DNA from: Desulfotignum sp.
GTDB lineage: Bacteria > Desulfobacterota > Desulfobacteria > Desulfobacterales > Desulfobacteraceae
DNA length: 64,000 bases
Assembly: GCA_011390335.1 (NCBI GenBank)
Contig: JAABSO010000021.1
Location: forward strand, 1-64,000
Direction: 5' to 3'
The position numbers were made by a program, and so were the translations under genes. Below the pieces are notes generated by a model. That model saw only the letters and a list, made by a program, of their open reading frames with translations, was not told the DNA's origin and did not search any database. Shown in pieces: positions 1 through 8,498 of the stretch (its first letter is position 1; each line of letters starts with the position of its first letter).

Positions 1-139
1 ACAGAACCAGGGTGAGAAGAGATCCGGCCGTGCAGATGCCGCCTCCACCGGTTTTTCTGAAAAAAATGCCCGTAACGAGTCTGACCGCTGCCTGCAATGT
101 GGATTGATCTGTTATGAAAAAACCGCCGGCAACAGCTGA
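1..139 (+). CDS. C-terminal end of a flavin-dependent oxidoreductase (partial)
   Basis: An open frame enters from the left edge (first full codon at position 2) and stops at 137-139. The last 45 residues include ESDRCLQCGLICYEK. A Cys-x-x-Cys...Cys tail after an acidic/Arg stretch is typical of the end of GltD-like or other NAD(P)-dependent flavoproteins that carry an iron-sulfur site. Only the tail is visible, so the substrate cannot be named. The stop overlaps the start of the next gene by 26 bases, which suggests translational coupling. The frame is well supported because it stays open up to the overlap and encodes a recognisable cysteine motif. Confidence 0.5.
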   Translation, partial: QNQGEKRSGRADAASTGFSEKNARNESDRCLQCGLICYEKTAGNS

Positions 140-1022
140 CAACCATGAAACAGATTTTCCCATGCCCCTGTCCGGCCGGGTCACTGTGCTGGGAAATTAT
201 TTTATCAACCTGTTCCTGGTTACAGGCGACAAAAAAACCGCCCTGTTTGAAACCGGCATCTCAGGCATAACAGATGCGGTTATCTCTCAGCTGGAAGCAT
301 TGGGGGTGACACCTGATTATCTGATTATGAGCCACCCCCATTCAGACCATGCCACAGGGCTTCCGGGTTTGATAGCACGTTTTCCGGATGCCGTGGTGCT
401 GGCAGGGGCAGGTGCCAGGGAATTTATCACCCACCCCAAGGCCGGTCCTTTGATGCTGGCAGAAGATGCCTTCATGTCCAAAGGCCTTCTGCACAGGGGA
501 ATCACCCCCGGCCGCCCCCCCATTGACACAGTGCCAGACCTGTCAGATGCACAGATTGTCTCAGGCACAACCATTCTGGATCTCGGGGGTGTCACACTGG
601 AATTGATACCTGTTTCAGGACATTCTCCCGGAAACATCATAGCCAGGATCCAGGATATTGTGTTCTGCTCAGACAGCCTGGGGTTTCATTTTCCAGGCAG
701 GGGATTCTGGCCGCTGTTTTTCACCGGTGCAAAAGCGTATTTGTCCACTCTGTCATACTTACAAAACCTGGCACCTGCCATAATCTGCCCTGCCCACCAG
801 GGACCACTAAAAAATGAAGCAGCGGCCAGAGGAATCCAGGCTGCCATTGATGCGGCACATTCTTTCATCAACCGGGTGACCCGCACCCGGCTGCCGGACC
901 AGAAACTCTTTGCGCAGCTGCAAAAAGAAAGCTACAGGGATGAATTTACCCTGTATACAAAGGAAAATATCGCAAACTGCAACCAGCTGCTGGTGAAACG
1001 GGCCAGGCAGTTTGCCTCGTGA
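114..1022 (+). CDS. Metallo-beta-lactamase-fold hydrolase
   Basis: This 302-residue protein has the HxHxDH zinc motif (SHPHSDHATG, about residues 73-82), a later GHSPGN histidine and a third-ligand region CSDSLGF, as in glyoxalase II/MBL-superfamily hydrolases. It has no signal peptide, so it is probably cytoplasmic. The C-terminal 80 residues follow a CPAHQGP motif that supplies the last metal-binding histidine. It begins inside the end of the upstream flavoprotein gene, and its stop overlaps a possible GTG start of tyrA, so the three genes look co-transcribed. The substrate is unknown: thiolesters, lactones and phosphodiesters are all possible in this superfamily. Confidence is high for the fold and low for the reaction. 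Confidence 0.8.
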   Translation: MKKPPATADNHETDFPMPLSGRVTVLGNYFINLFLVTGDKKTALFETGISGITDAVISQLEALGVTPDYLIMSHPHSDHATGLPGLIARFPDAVVLAGAGAREFITHPKAGPLMLAEDAFMSKGLLHRGITPGRPPIDTVPDLSDAQIVSGTTILDLGGVTLELIPVSGHSPGNIIARIQDIVFCSDSLGFHFPGRGFWPLFFTGAKAYLSTLSYLQNLAPAIICPAHQGPLKNEAAARGIQAAIDAAHSFINRVTRTRLPDQKLFAQLQKESYRDEFTLYTKENIANCNQLLVKRARQFAS

Positions 1023-1042
1023 ACAGCTCCGGGCCTTTTTCA

Positions 1043-2185
1043 ATGGAAAAAAACCAGAAAAAATTTGCAGAACAGATCCAGCCTTTGCGGGATGAAATCG
1101 ACCGGATTGATTCAGATATCCTCTCTTTGCTGGCCAGGCGCCAGGAACAGGTGAAAAAGGTGGTAGCCCTGAAAAAAACCTGTGATGTCCCGGTCTTCCA
1201 CCCTGCCAGAGAAGAGGATCTGATTTCGCGCCTCAGAACCCGGGCTGAAGAAAAAAAACTGGACCCGGATGTCATTGAAGACCTTTTCCGGGTAATCCTG
1301 CGCCACTCCCGGGTCAACCAGGCATCTGACATGCGCGGCAAAGGTATCCGCCCCAATGCCAGGGTATTGGTCATCGGCGGTGCCGGACAGATGGGGGCCA
1401 TGTTTGCCGCTTTGTTTGAAAAATCCGGATATCAGGTCCGAATTCTCACGGAATCCGACTGGGAAAACGCCCCTGGCCTGTGTGCTGATGTCGACCTGGT
1501 CCTGGTGTCTGTGCCCATTGAAAAAACCGGTGCAGTGGTTGAAAAGATCTCCCCGCATCTGCCCGAAACCGCCCTGCTGGCTGATCTGACATCGGTAAAA
1601 AAAGAACCGATTGCCGCCATGTGCCGCTGCCACAAAGGACCTGTGCTGGGCATCCATCCCCTGTTCGGCCCCACCACCACCTCTTTGGACAAGCAGATCA
1701 TCGTGGTCACCCCGGGCCGTGATCCTGCGGCCAGCCACTGGCTGGTGGAACAGCTGGGTCTGTGGGGGGCAGTTCTGGTGCAGTCCACACCCCAGGAACA
1801 TGATGAGATCATGGAAATCGTCCAGGCCCTGCGCCATTTTGCCACTTTCTGCTTCGGCAGGTTTCTGTATGAGCGCCGGGTGCAAATCCAGCGGACCCTG
1901 GAGTTTTCCAGCCCCATCTACCGGCTGGAGCTGGGCATGGTGGGCCGGCTGTTTGCCCAGGACGCAGGTCTGTATGCCCAGATCATCTTTGCCACAAAAG
2001 AACGGCGCCAGCTTTTAAAACAATTCATCACCTCTTTGAACCAGCACCTGGACATGCTGGAAACCAACGACACCCAGGCGTTCATCCACCATTTCCACGA
2101 CATCGCCCAATGGTTCGGTCCCTTCTCCGACCAGGCCCTGCGGGAATCCACCTTTCTCATCGAACGGCTCATTGAGCGGTTCTAA
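1043..2185 (+). CDS. tyrA: Bifunctional chorismate mutase / prephenate dehydrogenase (T-protein)
   Basis: The product makes 4-hydroxyphenylpyruvate from chorismate in tyrosine biosynthesis. Residues 1-90 form an AroQ-type chorismate mutase helix bundle (RDEIDRIDSDILSLLARR). A Rossmann domain follows, starting with the GGAGQMG dinucleotide motif. The remainder resembles E. coli TyrA closely: SVPIEKT, LGIHPLFGP, QALRHFATF, SSPIYRLELGMVGRLFAQD. Starting at ATG 1043 gives 380 residues, the usual T-protein length. A GTG at 1019 overlapping the previous stop would add eight residues and cannot be excluded. The gene follows the metallo-beta-lactamase gene directly and converges on the MotB-like gene 29 bases downstream. 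Cytoplasmic enzyme. Confidence 0.92.
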   Translation: MEKNQKKFAEQIQPLRDEIDRIDSDILSLLARRQEQVKKVVALKKTCDVPVFHPAREEDLISRLRTRAEEKKLDPDVIEDLFRVILRHSRVNQASDMRGKGIRPNARVLVIGGAGQMGAMFAALFEKSGYQVRILTESDWENAPGLCADVDLVLVSVPIEKTGAVVEKISPHLPETALLADLTSVKKEPIAAMCRCHKGPVLGIHPLFGPTTTSLDKQIIVVTPGRDPAASHWLVEQLGLWGAVLVQSTPQEHDEIMEIVQALRHFATFCFGRFLYERRVQIQRTLEFSSPIYRLELGMVGRLFAQDAGLYAQIIFATKERRQLLKQFITSLNQHLDMLETNDTQAFIHHFHDIAQWFGPFSDQALRESTFLIERLIERF

Positions 2186-2214
2186 GGGGCAGCGGAAGGG
2201 GTCCCATCTTACGC

Positions 2215-3492
2215 CTAATAGTTGGTCAGCTTGATTTCTATGCGCCGGTTTTTCCGGTACGCTTCTGTGGTATCTGCCGGATCAATGGGATGGTATTTGC
2301 TGAACCCGGCGGCTGCCATGCGTTTTTCCGGAATCCCCTGGCCGCTCAAAAACCGGACCACTGACAGGGCCCGGGCAGTTGACAGTTCCCAGTTGGAGGA
2401 AAAAAATTCATTGTTTATGGGTACTTTGTCACTGTGGCCGTCAATGCGCAGAATCCAGTTGATATCATCGGGAATTTTTTTTGCAACCAGAAGAAGGGTT
2501 TCAGCCAGTGCGGCCAGATGTTTTTTGCCTGCATCCCCCAGAGTGGCTGATCCGGAAGCAAACAACAGTTCCGCCTGGAACACGAACCGGTCCCCCCGGA
2601 TGACGATGGCCGGGTTGTCCCCTAAGATCTGTTTGAGCCTGCCGAAAAACTCCGACCGGTACTGGGTCAGCTCATGCACTTTTCTGGCCAGGGCGATATT
2701 CAGCTGTTTGCCCAGATCGGCTATTTTTTCATCCTTTTTTTCACCAGCCGCTTTGGTCTGGGCCAAAGCGGTTTTGATGACATCCAGCTGGTCCCGGAGT
2801 CTGGAGATCTGATCTGAGAGCAGTGCCACCTCGGCCCGGGCAGAAGCGGACAACTGCTGCTCTTTTTCAATGGCCTGCTTCTGGGATGCCAGCACTGCGG
2901 ACAGGGCCTGGATACGGATATCCTGTTCTTCTATTTTTTCCTGGGCCAGCAGGGTTGTTTCTGTTTTATCAGCCAGACGGGCTGCCAGGCGTTTGGACCG
3001 GTCCCGCAGCACAGACACCTCCCGGCCCCTGGCCGCCAGGGTGGCTGCCAGATCCCCCACCTCCTGTTCCAGTTTTTCTCTGACCTGCCGTAAGGCGGTA
3101 ATATCTTCATTAAGACTGGCAATGGTGAGCATATGTTCTTTGATTTTTGCCTGATCCTGTTCTGACTTTGCTGAATAATCCGCCACCTGGGACATGAGGA
3201 TATCTCTGTCTTCAGACAGGCCGATGATGGTATCTGACAGCCGGGAAACTTCCGTTTCCAGCCGGGTTGATTTTTCTTTTTCAAGTCCCAGCATCTCAAC
3301 CAGCTCATTTACCTGGGTGTGCAGCCTGGCCAGTTCATTTTTCTGGCCATAGAGCACCTCACTGAGCAGAAACTGGGCCACAACAAAAATCATCAGTACA
3401 AAAATCACCACCATCAGCAGGGCTGACAGGACATCCACATATCCGGGCCAGGCTGTTATAGGGCTTGCGGTTCGCCGCGCTCTGGATAACAT
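2215..3492 (-). CDS. MotB/OmpA-like protein with long coiled coil
   Basis: This 425-residue protein has a short cytoplasmic tail and one transmembrane helix near residues 20-48 (VDVLSALLMVVIFVLMIF). A very long heptad-rich coiled coil follows (about 50-290), then a C-terminal OmpA/MotB peptidoglycan-binding domain (FASGSATLGDAG, IDGHSDKVPINN, NWELSTARALSVVRFL, NRRIEIKL). The acidic residue expected for proton coupling in MotB helices is not obvious: the visible part of the helix has only the Asp of YVDVLSALL. It is the downstream partner of the MotA/TolQ-like gene, 11 bases away. By family it should anchor a proton-driven or scaffolding inner-membrane complex to the cell wall. Its role is unknown; it need not belong to a flagellum. 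Confidence 0.8.
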   Translation of the reverse strand: MLSRARRTASPITAWPGYVDVLSALLMVVIFVLMIFVVAQFLLSEVLYGQKNELARLHTQVNELVEMLGLEKEKSTRLETEVSRLSDTIIGLSEDRDILMSQVADYSAKSEQDQAKIKEHMLTIASLNEDITALRQVREKLEQEVGDLAATLAARGREVSVLRDRSKRLAARLADKTETTLLAQEKIEEQDIRIQALSAVLASQKQAIEKEQQLSASARAEVALLSDQISRLRDQLDVIKTALAQTKAAGEKKDEKIADLGKQLNIALARKVHELTQYRSEFFGRLKQILGDNPAIVIRGDRFVFQAELLFASGSATLGDAGKKHLAALAETLLLVAKKIPDDINWILRIDGHSDKVPINNEFFSSNWELSTARALSVVRFLSGQGIPEKRMAAAGFSKYHPIDPADTTEAYRKNRRIEIKLTNY

Positions 3493-3503
3493 GCTGTCTC
3501 CTG

Positions 3504-4373
3504 TCAGGTTGCTGGGTCAGAAGATGAATCTGAAGATTTTTTCTGCTGCTGTTTGAGCAGCACTGACATGGCCTGGTTGTTTTTGTGCATCTGGTTGACC
3601 AGCACCCGCAGGTTGTTGTCTATGCCCCGTAGCAGTTCAACAGATGCGCCCGGGAGGCCATCAGGAATCTCATCAGTGTCCACCAGTCGCGTCACCCCGG
3701 ACAACCACTCTTCCATCTCATTGAAAAACCGGTTCTGGGCATGCCCGGCCTGGATATCTATGAATCCCAGAACCAGACTCCCCCCCAGACCGAACAGGGA
3801 AGAAGAAAATGCCGTGCCCATTCCCTGGAGCGGGTCCTGGAGCCCCTGCTTCAGCCGCTCGAACAAATTGACAAAATCTCCGGAGCCCACCTCCAGGCCG
3901 CCGATGACCTGGCCCACGGTACCGATGGTCTGCAGCAGCCCCCAGAAGGTGCCTAGAAGCCCCAGAAACACCAGCAGTCCGATCATATATTTGGAAATCT
4001 CCCTGGCCTCATCCAGGTGTCCCCGGATGCCGTCCAGCACTGTGCTCAGGGAACCGGCTGACAGCCGGAACCGGTCTCTGTGAATCTCTTCCAGGTGTTT
4101 GGCCAGAGGAGACAGCAGTGTGGGCGGCTCAACTGTGGACAGGCCCGGATCTCCTGTGCGGAATTTTTTGATCCACTTTATTTCAGGCTCGAGCCGCAGG
4201 ATCTGGAATACATTGATGGCAATGCCCACACACAGTGCTGCCAGAATCAGCAGGTTGAATCCCCAGTTAGCCATGAATGCAGCCTTGAGAGGGACTACCA
4301 GCAGAAGGCAGACACCAGCCACCACTAACAGGTAGATAAAGGTAAGAAACAGGTAATGCCGCGGATTTGTCAT
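3504..4373 (-). CDS. MotA/TolQ/ExbB-family membrane protein
   Basis: This 289-residue integral membrane protein has two N-terminal helices (about 9-31 and 39-59), a cytoplasmic stretch, and two helices near 125-150 (MIGLLVFLGLLGTFWGLLQT) and 195-220. The GLLGTFWGL and MGTAFSSSLFGLGGSL segments are characteristic of the MotA/TolQ/ExbB proton-channel family. The last 30 residues are Ser/Lys/Gln rich. It is the first gene of a two-gene operon with the MotB/OmpA-like gene. No ZorC/ZorD-type genes lie nearby, so a Zorya identity is not supported. The pair resembles the uncharacterised MotA/OmpA couples found in many proteobacteria. Confidence 0.8.
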   Translation of the reverse strand: MTNPRHYLFLTFIYLLVVAGVCLLLVVPLKAAFMANWGFNLLILAALCVGIAINVFQILRLEPEIKWIKKFRTGDPGLSTVEPPTLLSPLAKHLEEIHRDRFRLSAGSLSTVLDGIRGHLDEAREISKYMIGLLVFLGLLGTFWGLLQTIGTVGQVIGGLEVGSGDFVNLFERLKQGLQDPLQGMGTAFSSSLFGLGGSLVLGFIDIQAGHAQNRFFNEMEEWLSGVTRLVDTDEIPDGLPGASVELLRGIDNNLRVLVNQMHKNNQAMSVLLKQQQKKSSDSSSDPAT

Positions 4374-4456
4374 AAAACGCCTCCTTAAAATGCCCGAAAA
4401 AAGTTTTGGGCATCTGAATATAATCTCATCATCCGGTTATGTGGGTGTCGTTTCAA

Positions 4457-4507
4457 ATTTGTATGCAAATGACACGGTATTGTCAAGGTGTGAGATACAA
4501 ATCACAC
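4457..4507. promoter_or_regulatory. Two short palindromes between the NtrC-like and MotA-like genes
   Basis: The 152-base gap 4374-4525 holds two perfect dyads. One has arms ATTTG/CAAAT around TATG (4457-4470). The other has arms GTGTGA/TCACAC with an eight-base centre (4488-4507). The second resembles a CRP/FNR half-site pair, but its spacing is 8 rather than 6. They lie upstream of the minus-strand MotA/MotB-like operon and could be operators for it, or stem-loops at the end of the regulator transcript. No T-run follows, so a terminator is unlikely. Confidence 0.25.
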
Positions 4508-4525
4508 ACAACCCTGACACCTGTA

Positions 4526-5911
4526 TCAGGATTTGTCCCCGGATTCTTCTGTGTTGTGTTTTCCATATGCTTTGAGTTTTTTTAACAGGGTTTTGCGTGT
4601 AATACCCAGCCGCCGGGCGGTTTCACTCTTATTACCGTTGGCTGCAGCGAAGGTGGACAAAACAGCTTCTTTTTCAATGCTGGACAAAGGCATGTTTTCC
4701 AGGTTGCAGTTTTGGGAGGACAAGGCTGTATCCTGTGATGCATCACTGCCGGTAAAGGTCAGATCCGCCTGGGTAATGAAATCTGTTCTGGCCAGGACCA
4801 CCGCCCTTTCCACAGCATTCATCAATTCCCTGACATTTCCCGGCCAGGCATACCGGATCATGGCATCCATGGCATCCGGTGCAAATCCTTTGATATCCCG
4901 GCGGTTTTTCTGGGAAAAATGCTCCAGAAAATGCAGTGCCAGCTCCGGGATATCCTCGGGCCGGGTCCGCAGGGGGGGGATATCAAGGCTGACCACATTC
5001 AGGCGAAAAAAAAGGTCCTGCCGGAATTCCCCTTTTTCCGCCATGGTTTTCAAATCCCGGTTGGTGGCGGCAATCACCCGCACATCCACCTGGATGGTTT
5101 CATCGCTTCCCACAGGGGTGATCTCTTTTTCCTGGAGTACCCGCAGCAGCTTGGCCTGCATGGCCAGACTCATCTCCCCGATTTCATCCAGCAGGATGCT
5201 GCCTTTGTCTGCCTGGAGAAATTTTCCCTTGCGCTTTCTGTCCGCACCGGTGAACGCCCCCCGGGCATGGCCGAACAGTTCAGACTCCAGAAGGGTCTGG
5301 GTAATGGCCGCACAGTTGATGCGCACAAAAGGGCCGTTTTTTCTGGGGCTGTTGTCATGCAGGGCTGCTGAAACAAGCTCTTTTCCCGTGCCTGATTCCC
5401 CGGTCACCAGCACATTGGCATCTGTGGGCGCCACCATGTAAAGGGTGTCAAGGAGCGCGGCCATGGCCGTACTTTTTCCCAGGATATTGTGGTGAAAGGA
5501 GGTGGATTTGAGCCGCTCTTTCAGGTTTTTGTTTTCAGACTGCAAAAAAATTCGTTCCAGTACCCGCTCAATGGTCAATTTAAGTTTATCAAAGTCCAGA
5601 GGTTTGGTCAGGTAATCATAGGCACCGATTTTCAGGGCCTCCACTGCTGTATCCACCGATGAATAGGCCGTCATCATGATCACAGGCAGGGATGGATTGA
5701 ATTCACAGATCTTCGCCAGTGCTTCCATACCGGACATGCGTTTCATCTTCATGTCCAGCAGCACCATGTCAAAGCTGTACGATTTTACCTTTTCCACACC
5801 AGTATCCCCGTCATCAGCCAGGTGCACGTCATATCCCCAGTCTGTTATCAGGGTTTTGAGCATCCGTGCATGGGCCGGGTCATCATCAACCACCAGTATA
5901 TCATGTTTCAT
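4526..5911 (-). CDS. zraR: Sigma-54-dependent response regulator, ZraR/NtrC family
   Basis: This 461-residue regulator has three parts. The receiver domain (1-120) has its phospho-acceptor at Asp53 (LLDMKM). The AAA+ domain (about 140-370) has Walker A GESGTGKE (171-178), the sigma-54 contact loop GAFTGA (218-223) and Walker B DEIGEM (242-247). A Fis-type helix-turn-helix ends the protein (NKSETARRLGITRKTLLKKL). The frame is open 68 codons further upstream, but that part only overlaps the kinase. ATG 5911 (MKHDILVVDDD) overlaps the kinase stop by 11 bases and matches family starts. It should activate the sigma-54 promoters flanking the divergent zraP-like gene. The symbol is given by homology and context. 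Confidence 0.85.
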   Translation of the reverse strand: MKHDILVVDDDPAHARMLKTLITDWGYDVHLADDGDTGVEKVKSYSFDMVLLDMKMKRMSGMEALAKICEFNPSLPVIMMTAYSSVDTAVEALKIGAYDYLTKPLDFDKLKLTIERVLERIFLQSENKNLKERLKSTSFHHNILGKSTAMAALLDTLYMVAPTDANVLVTGESGTGKELVSAALHDNSPRKNGPFVRINCAAITQTLLESELFGHARGAFTGADRKRKGKFLQADKGSILLDEIGEMSLAMQAKLLRVLQEKEITPVGSDETIQVDVRVIAATNRDLKTMAEKGEFRQDLFFRLNVVSLDIPPLRTRPEDIPELALHFLEHFSQKNRRDIKGFAPDAMDAMIRYAWPGNVRELMNAVERAVVLARTDFITQADLTFTGSDASQDTALSSQNCNLENMPLSSIEKEAVLSTFAAANGNKSETARRLGITRKTLLKKLKAYGKHNTEESGDKS

Positions 5912-7385
5912 GTGCGGTATCCTTTTGGGGATGGAAAAGCCGGATAAAAAAGGTGGTCCCCTCACCTCTGGTACTGTGTACCCGGATTTCTCCTTCAAGT
6001 TTTTCCACCAGCCGGTGCACGATGGAAAGGCCCAGTCCGGTGCCGTCAGGCCGGGTGGTAAAATAGGGATCAAAAATATCCGCCAGCAGGGTGTCATCCA
6101 TGCCGCAGCCGTCATCTGTCACACGGATCTCCAAATCCTGGTCCGGCAGAATATCTGAAACCGTCACCTGGAGGGTGCCGCCTGGATCCATGGCAGCCAG
6201 GCTGTTCATATACAGGTTGAGCAGAATCTGGTTCATGCGGTCCGGGTCCGTATAAAACCGGGACCGGGCAGACCGGATATCCACCTGTGCGGTGATGGAT
6301 TTTTTTTCCAGGTCATGGGCCAGCAGTTTCAAAGAATGGGCGATCATCTCCTGGATATCCACCTGTTTTTTTTCCACAGCCATGGGCTTGGCAAATTCCA
6401 GCAACTGGGTGATGGACCGGTTGATGCGCTCCACCTCCTGAACCATGATCCGGGCAGTTTCTTGATCATCTGGATTGTCTTTATACCGTTTTTCAAAATA
6501 GGTGGCAAATCCCTTGATGGAGCTTAAAGGATTTCTGATCTCATGGGCCACCCCTGCTGCAAGCTTGCCGATGGCAGCCAGGTGCCGGGTGGTTTCCACC
6601 TCTTTTTTCAATTTTTCTGAAAGTGCCTTGACGCTTACCAGGCGGGCTTTTGTGGTGCGAAACGCCTGGAAAACCATGAGAGAAAAAATCCCGGCACACC
6701 CCATGACAAAAAAGATGATCCCCTGGCTGACGGCATGCCGCAGCAGCCTGGCCTGGGCCTGGTCAGCCTGTTCCATGGAAAGCCCCACCAGGATCACAGC
6801 ATTTTCTTCTTTGGCAAAACCGCCTACCACCCCATTTCCAGAATCTGTCAAAGGCATTGTTTCCGACCGGTTCATCATCATGGACATGCCGCGCATCTGC
6901 ATGTGACGTCCCTGGAACCTGCTTTCCATGGGGGCAAACCGTTTATATACCTCAAACACCTTTTCCTTGTCCGCCATCCGGGTCCGGTGGGATACCGGAT
7001 GGGCCGCTTCATTGCGGAAAGCGGTATCCGGGAGATCTGCCAGAACCTGGCCCACCTGTGCAGGGTCGCTGTGGGCCAGAATAGTGCCATTTTCTGCAGT
7101 AATCATGATATATACCACGTCCGGCTGCAGCGATGTTTCTCCAAGCATGTCCTGGATCCGCCGGATCCCCCAGCGCATGGTCATCATGCCGGTGCGGGTG
7201 CCGGCCTCAAAGGTCCGTATCAGGGAAATGCCTTTGGCCAGCTGCTGGTCTGTTATGTGGGATTTGAGCTTTTCCATCCGGTCCAGTGTCATGACCGCAA
7301 AAATAGGGGTCAGCACCAGAAGCACCCCCGCCAGCATGAGCGGGGAAATAAGGGTGGAAAATGATCTGGGCAAAAAATATTTCAT
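5901..7385 (-). CDS. zraS: Membrane sensor histidine kinase, ZraS-like, with Met-rich sensor loop
   Basis: This 494-residue kinase has transmembrane helices at about 14-32 and 222-241 enclosing a periplasmic sensor domain. A HisKA domain follows with phospho-acceptor His281 (GVAHEIRNPL). The HATPase domain ends near residue 485 (NSLAAMDPGG, DDGCGMDD, GTGLGLSIVHRLVEK). Periplasmic residues 161-177 are unusually rich in Met and His (HMQMRGMSMMMN), suggesting a soft-metal-binding site; this is an inference. The gene overlaps its response regulator and diverges from a ZraP/Spy-like gene, the same arrangement as E. coli zraP-zraSR, which responds to zinc and envelope stress. The symbol rests on that synteny and the domain plan. 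Confidence 0.8.
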   Translation of the reverse strand: MKYFLPRSFSTLISPLMLAGVLLVLTPIFAVMTLDRMEKLKSHITDQQLAKGISLIRTFEAGTRTGMMTMRWGIRRIQDMLGETSLQPDVVYIMITAENGTILAHSDPAQVGQVLADLPDTAFRNEAAHPVSHRTRMADKEKVFEVYKRFAPMESRFQGRHMQMRGMSMMMNRSETMPLTDSGNGVVGGFAKEENAVILVGLSMEQADQAQARLLRHAVSQGIIFFVMGCAGIFSLMVFQAFRTTKARLVSVKALSEKLKKEVETTRHLAAIGKLAAGVAHEIRNPLSSIKGFATYFEKRYKDNPDDQETARIMVQEVERINRSITQLLEFAKPMAVEKKQVDIQEMIAHSLKLLAHDLEKKSITAQVDIRSARSRFYTDPDRMNQILLNLYMNSLAAMDPGGTLQVTVSDILPDQDLEIRVTDDGCGMDDTLLADIFDPYFTTRPDGTGLGLSIVHRLVEKLEGEIRVHSTRGEGTTFFIRLFHPQKDTAHET

Positions 7386-7399
7386 AACTTTAATTGTAT

Positions 7400-7416
7400 A
7401 GCAAAGACCATGCCGG
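7400..7416 (-). promoter_or_regulatory. Candidate sigma-54 promoter for the kinase-regulator operon
   Basis: On the minus strand the sequence CCGGCATGGTCTTTGCT fits the -24/-12 pattern, with GG and GC separated by exactly ten bases and two mismatches to TGGCACGN4TTGCW. It would place the start of transcription only about five bases before the annotated ATG at 7385. That is too short for a normal ribosome site, so either the true start codon is internal or this match is fortuitous. E. coli zraSR is itself sigma-54 dependent, which makes the site worth keeping. Confidence 0.35.
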
Positions 7417-7743
7417 ATGCAACAGATACTCTGCTATATAAGGATCATGGTCAGCAGCCCTGCAGAATTCCGGGCCGGACACAGGATGCCTCCAGAGGGG
7501 GCTTACGGTACCTGTTTTTCCCGGCCAACGACAACCGTAATCTTACGTCTATTCATTTCAAATCTTCAAAATAAATGGCACAACCCTGCAGCACCATTGG
7601 CAAAGCTGTATATAAAATACCCAGGTGGATACCGGAATCGGGTAGAAAAGATACAACAACGCATGCAGGTTCCCTGAAGCTGATACCGGATGCAAATAAA
7701 ATTATTACTGTAATTTCAATGAGATATAAATTTATCCATTCCC

Positions 7744-7758
7744 TGGCACGCCCTTTGC
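7744..7758 (+). promoter_or_regulatory. Sigma-54 (-24/-12) promoter of the ZraP-like gene
   Basis: The sequence TGGCACGCCCTTTGC matches the RpoN consensus TGGCACGN4TTGC perfectly, with GG (7745-7746) and GC (7757-7758) ten bases apart. Transcription would start near 7770, giving a leader of about 80 bases before the zraP-like ATG at 7849. The 350 bases upstream, back to the divergent kinase gene, are AT-rich and could hold activator sites for the neighbouring NtrC-type regulator, but I could not identify a convincing repeated site. Confidence 0.85.
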
Positions 7759-7848
7759 CTTATATTATTACCAGACAACGCAGATATCAGCACCACCAGG
7801 GTGCCCTATCTGACACAACCAAAAATGTACAGCAAAGGAGAAACCATC

Positions 7849-8376
7849 ATGAAAAAGACAATGATTTTCATCACCGCACTCATCGGCATCACATTTATGG
7901 CCTCCCAGGCTTTTTCCTGGGGACCGGGAAGCGGCATGGGCGGTTACGGTTCAGGCACAAATTGTCCCGGCATTGATCGGAATGCCTACAATGATCTGTC
8001 CAAGGCCCAGCAGGATGAACTGGCAGCCCTGCGCCAGACATTCATTGACGACACCTATGAACTGCGGACATCTTTGATGCAGAAACACAATGAGATCCGC
8101 ATGCTCATGGAAACCTCGGAACCGAACCGGGCTGAGTTGACCCGACTGTCAGATGAAGCTGCCGATCTTATGAACCAACTCCAGGAAAACCGGATTGATT
8201 TCATGCTCTCAGCCAAAAAAGTGGCCCCTGAACTCCGGTTCGGCCAAAGTATGGGCAAAGGATACCACAAAGGCTATGGCAAAGGAAACTGCCCGAGAGG
8301 CTTTTCCGGCAAAGGCTATGACCAGAACCAGGGCCGGCGGCATGGCGGTGGCCAGGGTATGATGAACCAGTATTAA
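7849..8376 (+). CDS. zraP: Periplasmic ZraP/Spy-like zinc-resistance-associated protein
   Basis: The 175-residue product has a clear Sec signal (MKKTMIFITALIGITFMAS, cleavage near AFS-WG). A Gly-rich linker follows, then a helical hairpin (about 50-120) with the LxxLRxxFxxxxxxLR pattern of ZraP/Spy/CpxP chaperones, and a Gly/Lys/His-rich tail ending RRHGGGQGMMNQ. Family members bind zinc and protect envelope proteins. ATG 7849 has a good AAGGAG ribosome site eight bases upstream; the in-frame codons before it are not preceded by one. It is transcribed from a consensus sigma-54 promoter and lies divergent to the two-component operon, implying control by that system. Confidence 0.82.
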   Translation: MKKTMIFITALIGITFMASQAFSWGPGSGMGGYGSGTNCPGIDRNAYNDLSKAQQDELAALRQTFIDDTYELRTSLMQKHNEIRMLMETSEPNRAELTRLSDEAADLMNQLQENRIDFMLSAKKVAPELRFGQSMGKGYHKGYGKGNCPRGFSGKGYDQNQGRRHGGGQGMMNQY

Positions 8377-8459
8377 ACACCCAACCCGGCTTTGGCATCC
8401 GACAGCACTGCCGAAAAGAAAAAAAACCGGAGATTTTTTAAACCTGTAACCTATCTGAC

Positions 8460-8498
8460 AATGCCCTGGAATCCGGTACATCCGGGTTCCAGGGCATT
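8460..8498. terminator. Bidirectional hairpin terminator between zraP-like and FAH genes
   Basis: A perfect 12-bp stem (AATGCCCTGGAA with TTCCAGGGCATT) encloses a 15-base loop that can form a further CCGG/CCGG stem. It lies between convergent genes and is followed by ATTATTTTCC on the plus strand. On the minus strand it overlaps the stop codon of the FAH-family gene. It probably ends both transcripts. Confidence 0.75.

Noticed and set aside
2215..4373. MotA/MotB-like pair considered as Zorya ZorAB
   Set aside because: No ZorC, ZorD or ZorE gene is adjacent. The neighbours are tyrA and a ZraSR-like system, and similar MotA/OmpA pairs are common outside defence loci.
4488..4507. GTGTGA/TCACAC dyad as a CRP site
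   Set aside because: The spacer is eight bases rather than the six required for TGTGA-N6-TCACA; kept only as an unassigned palindrome.
5912..6115. N-terminal extension of the NtrC-like regulator by 68 codons
   Set aside because: The extension lies wholly inside the kinase gene in another frame and has no receiver-domain similarity; the family start MKHDILVVDDD at 5911 is adequate.
7574..7592. Second sigma-54-like motif TGGCACAACCCTGCA upstream of zraP
   Set aside because: The GG-GC spacing is nine instead of ten bases, which abolishes sigma-54 recognition in known promoters.
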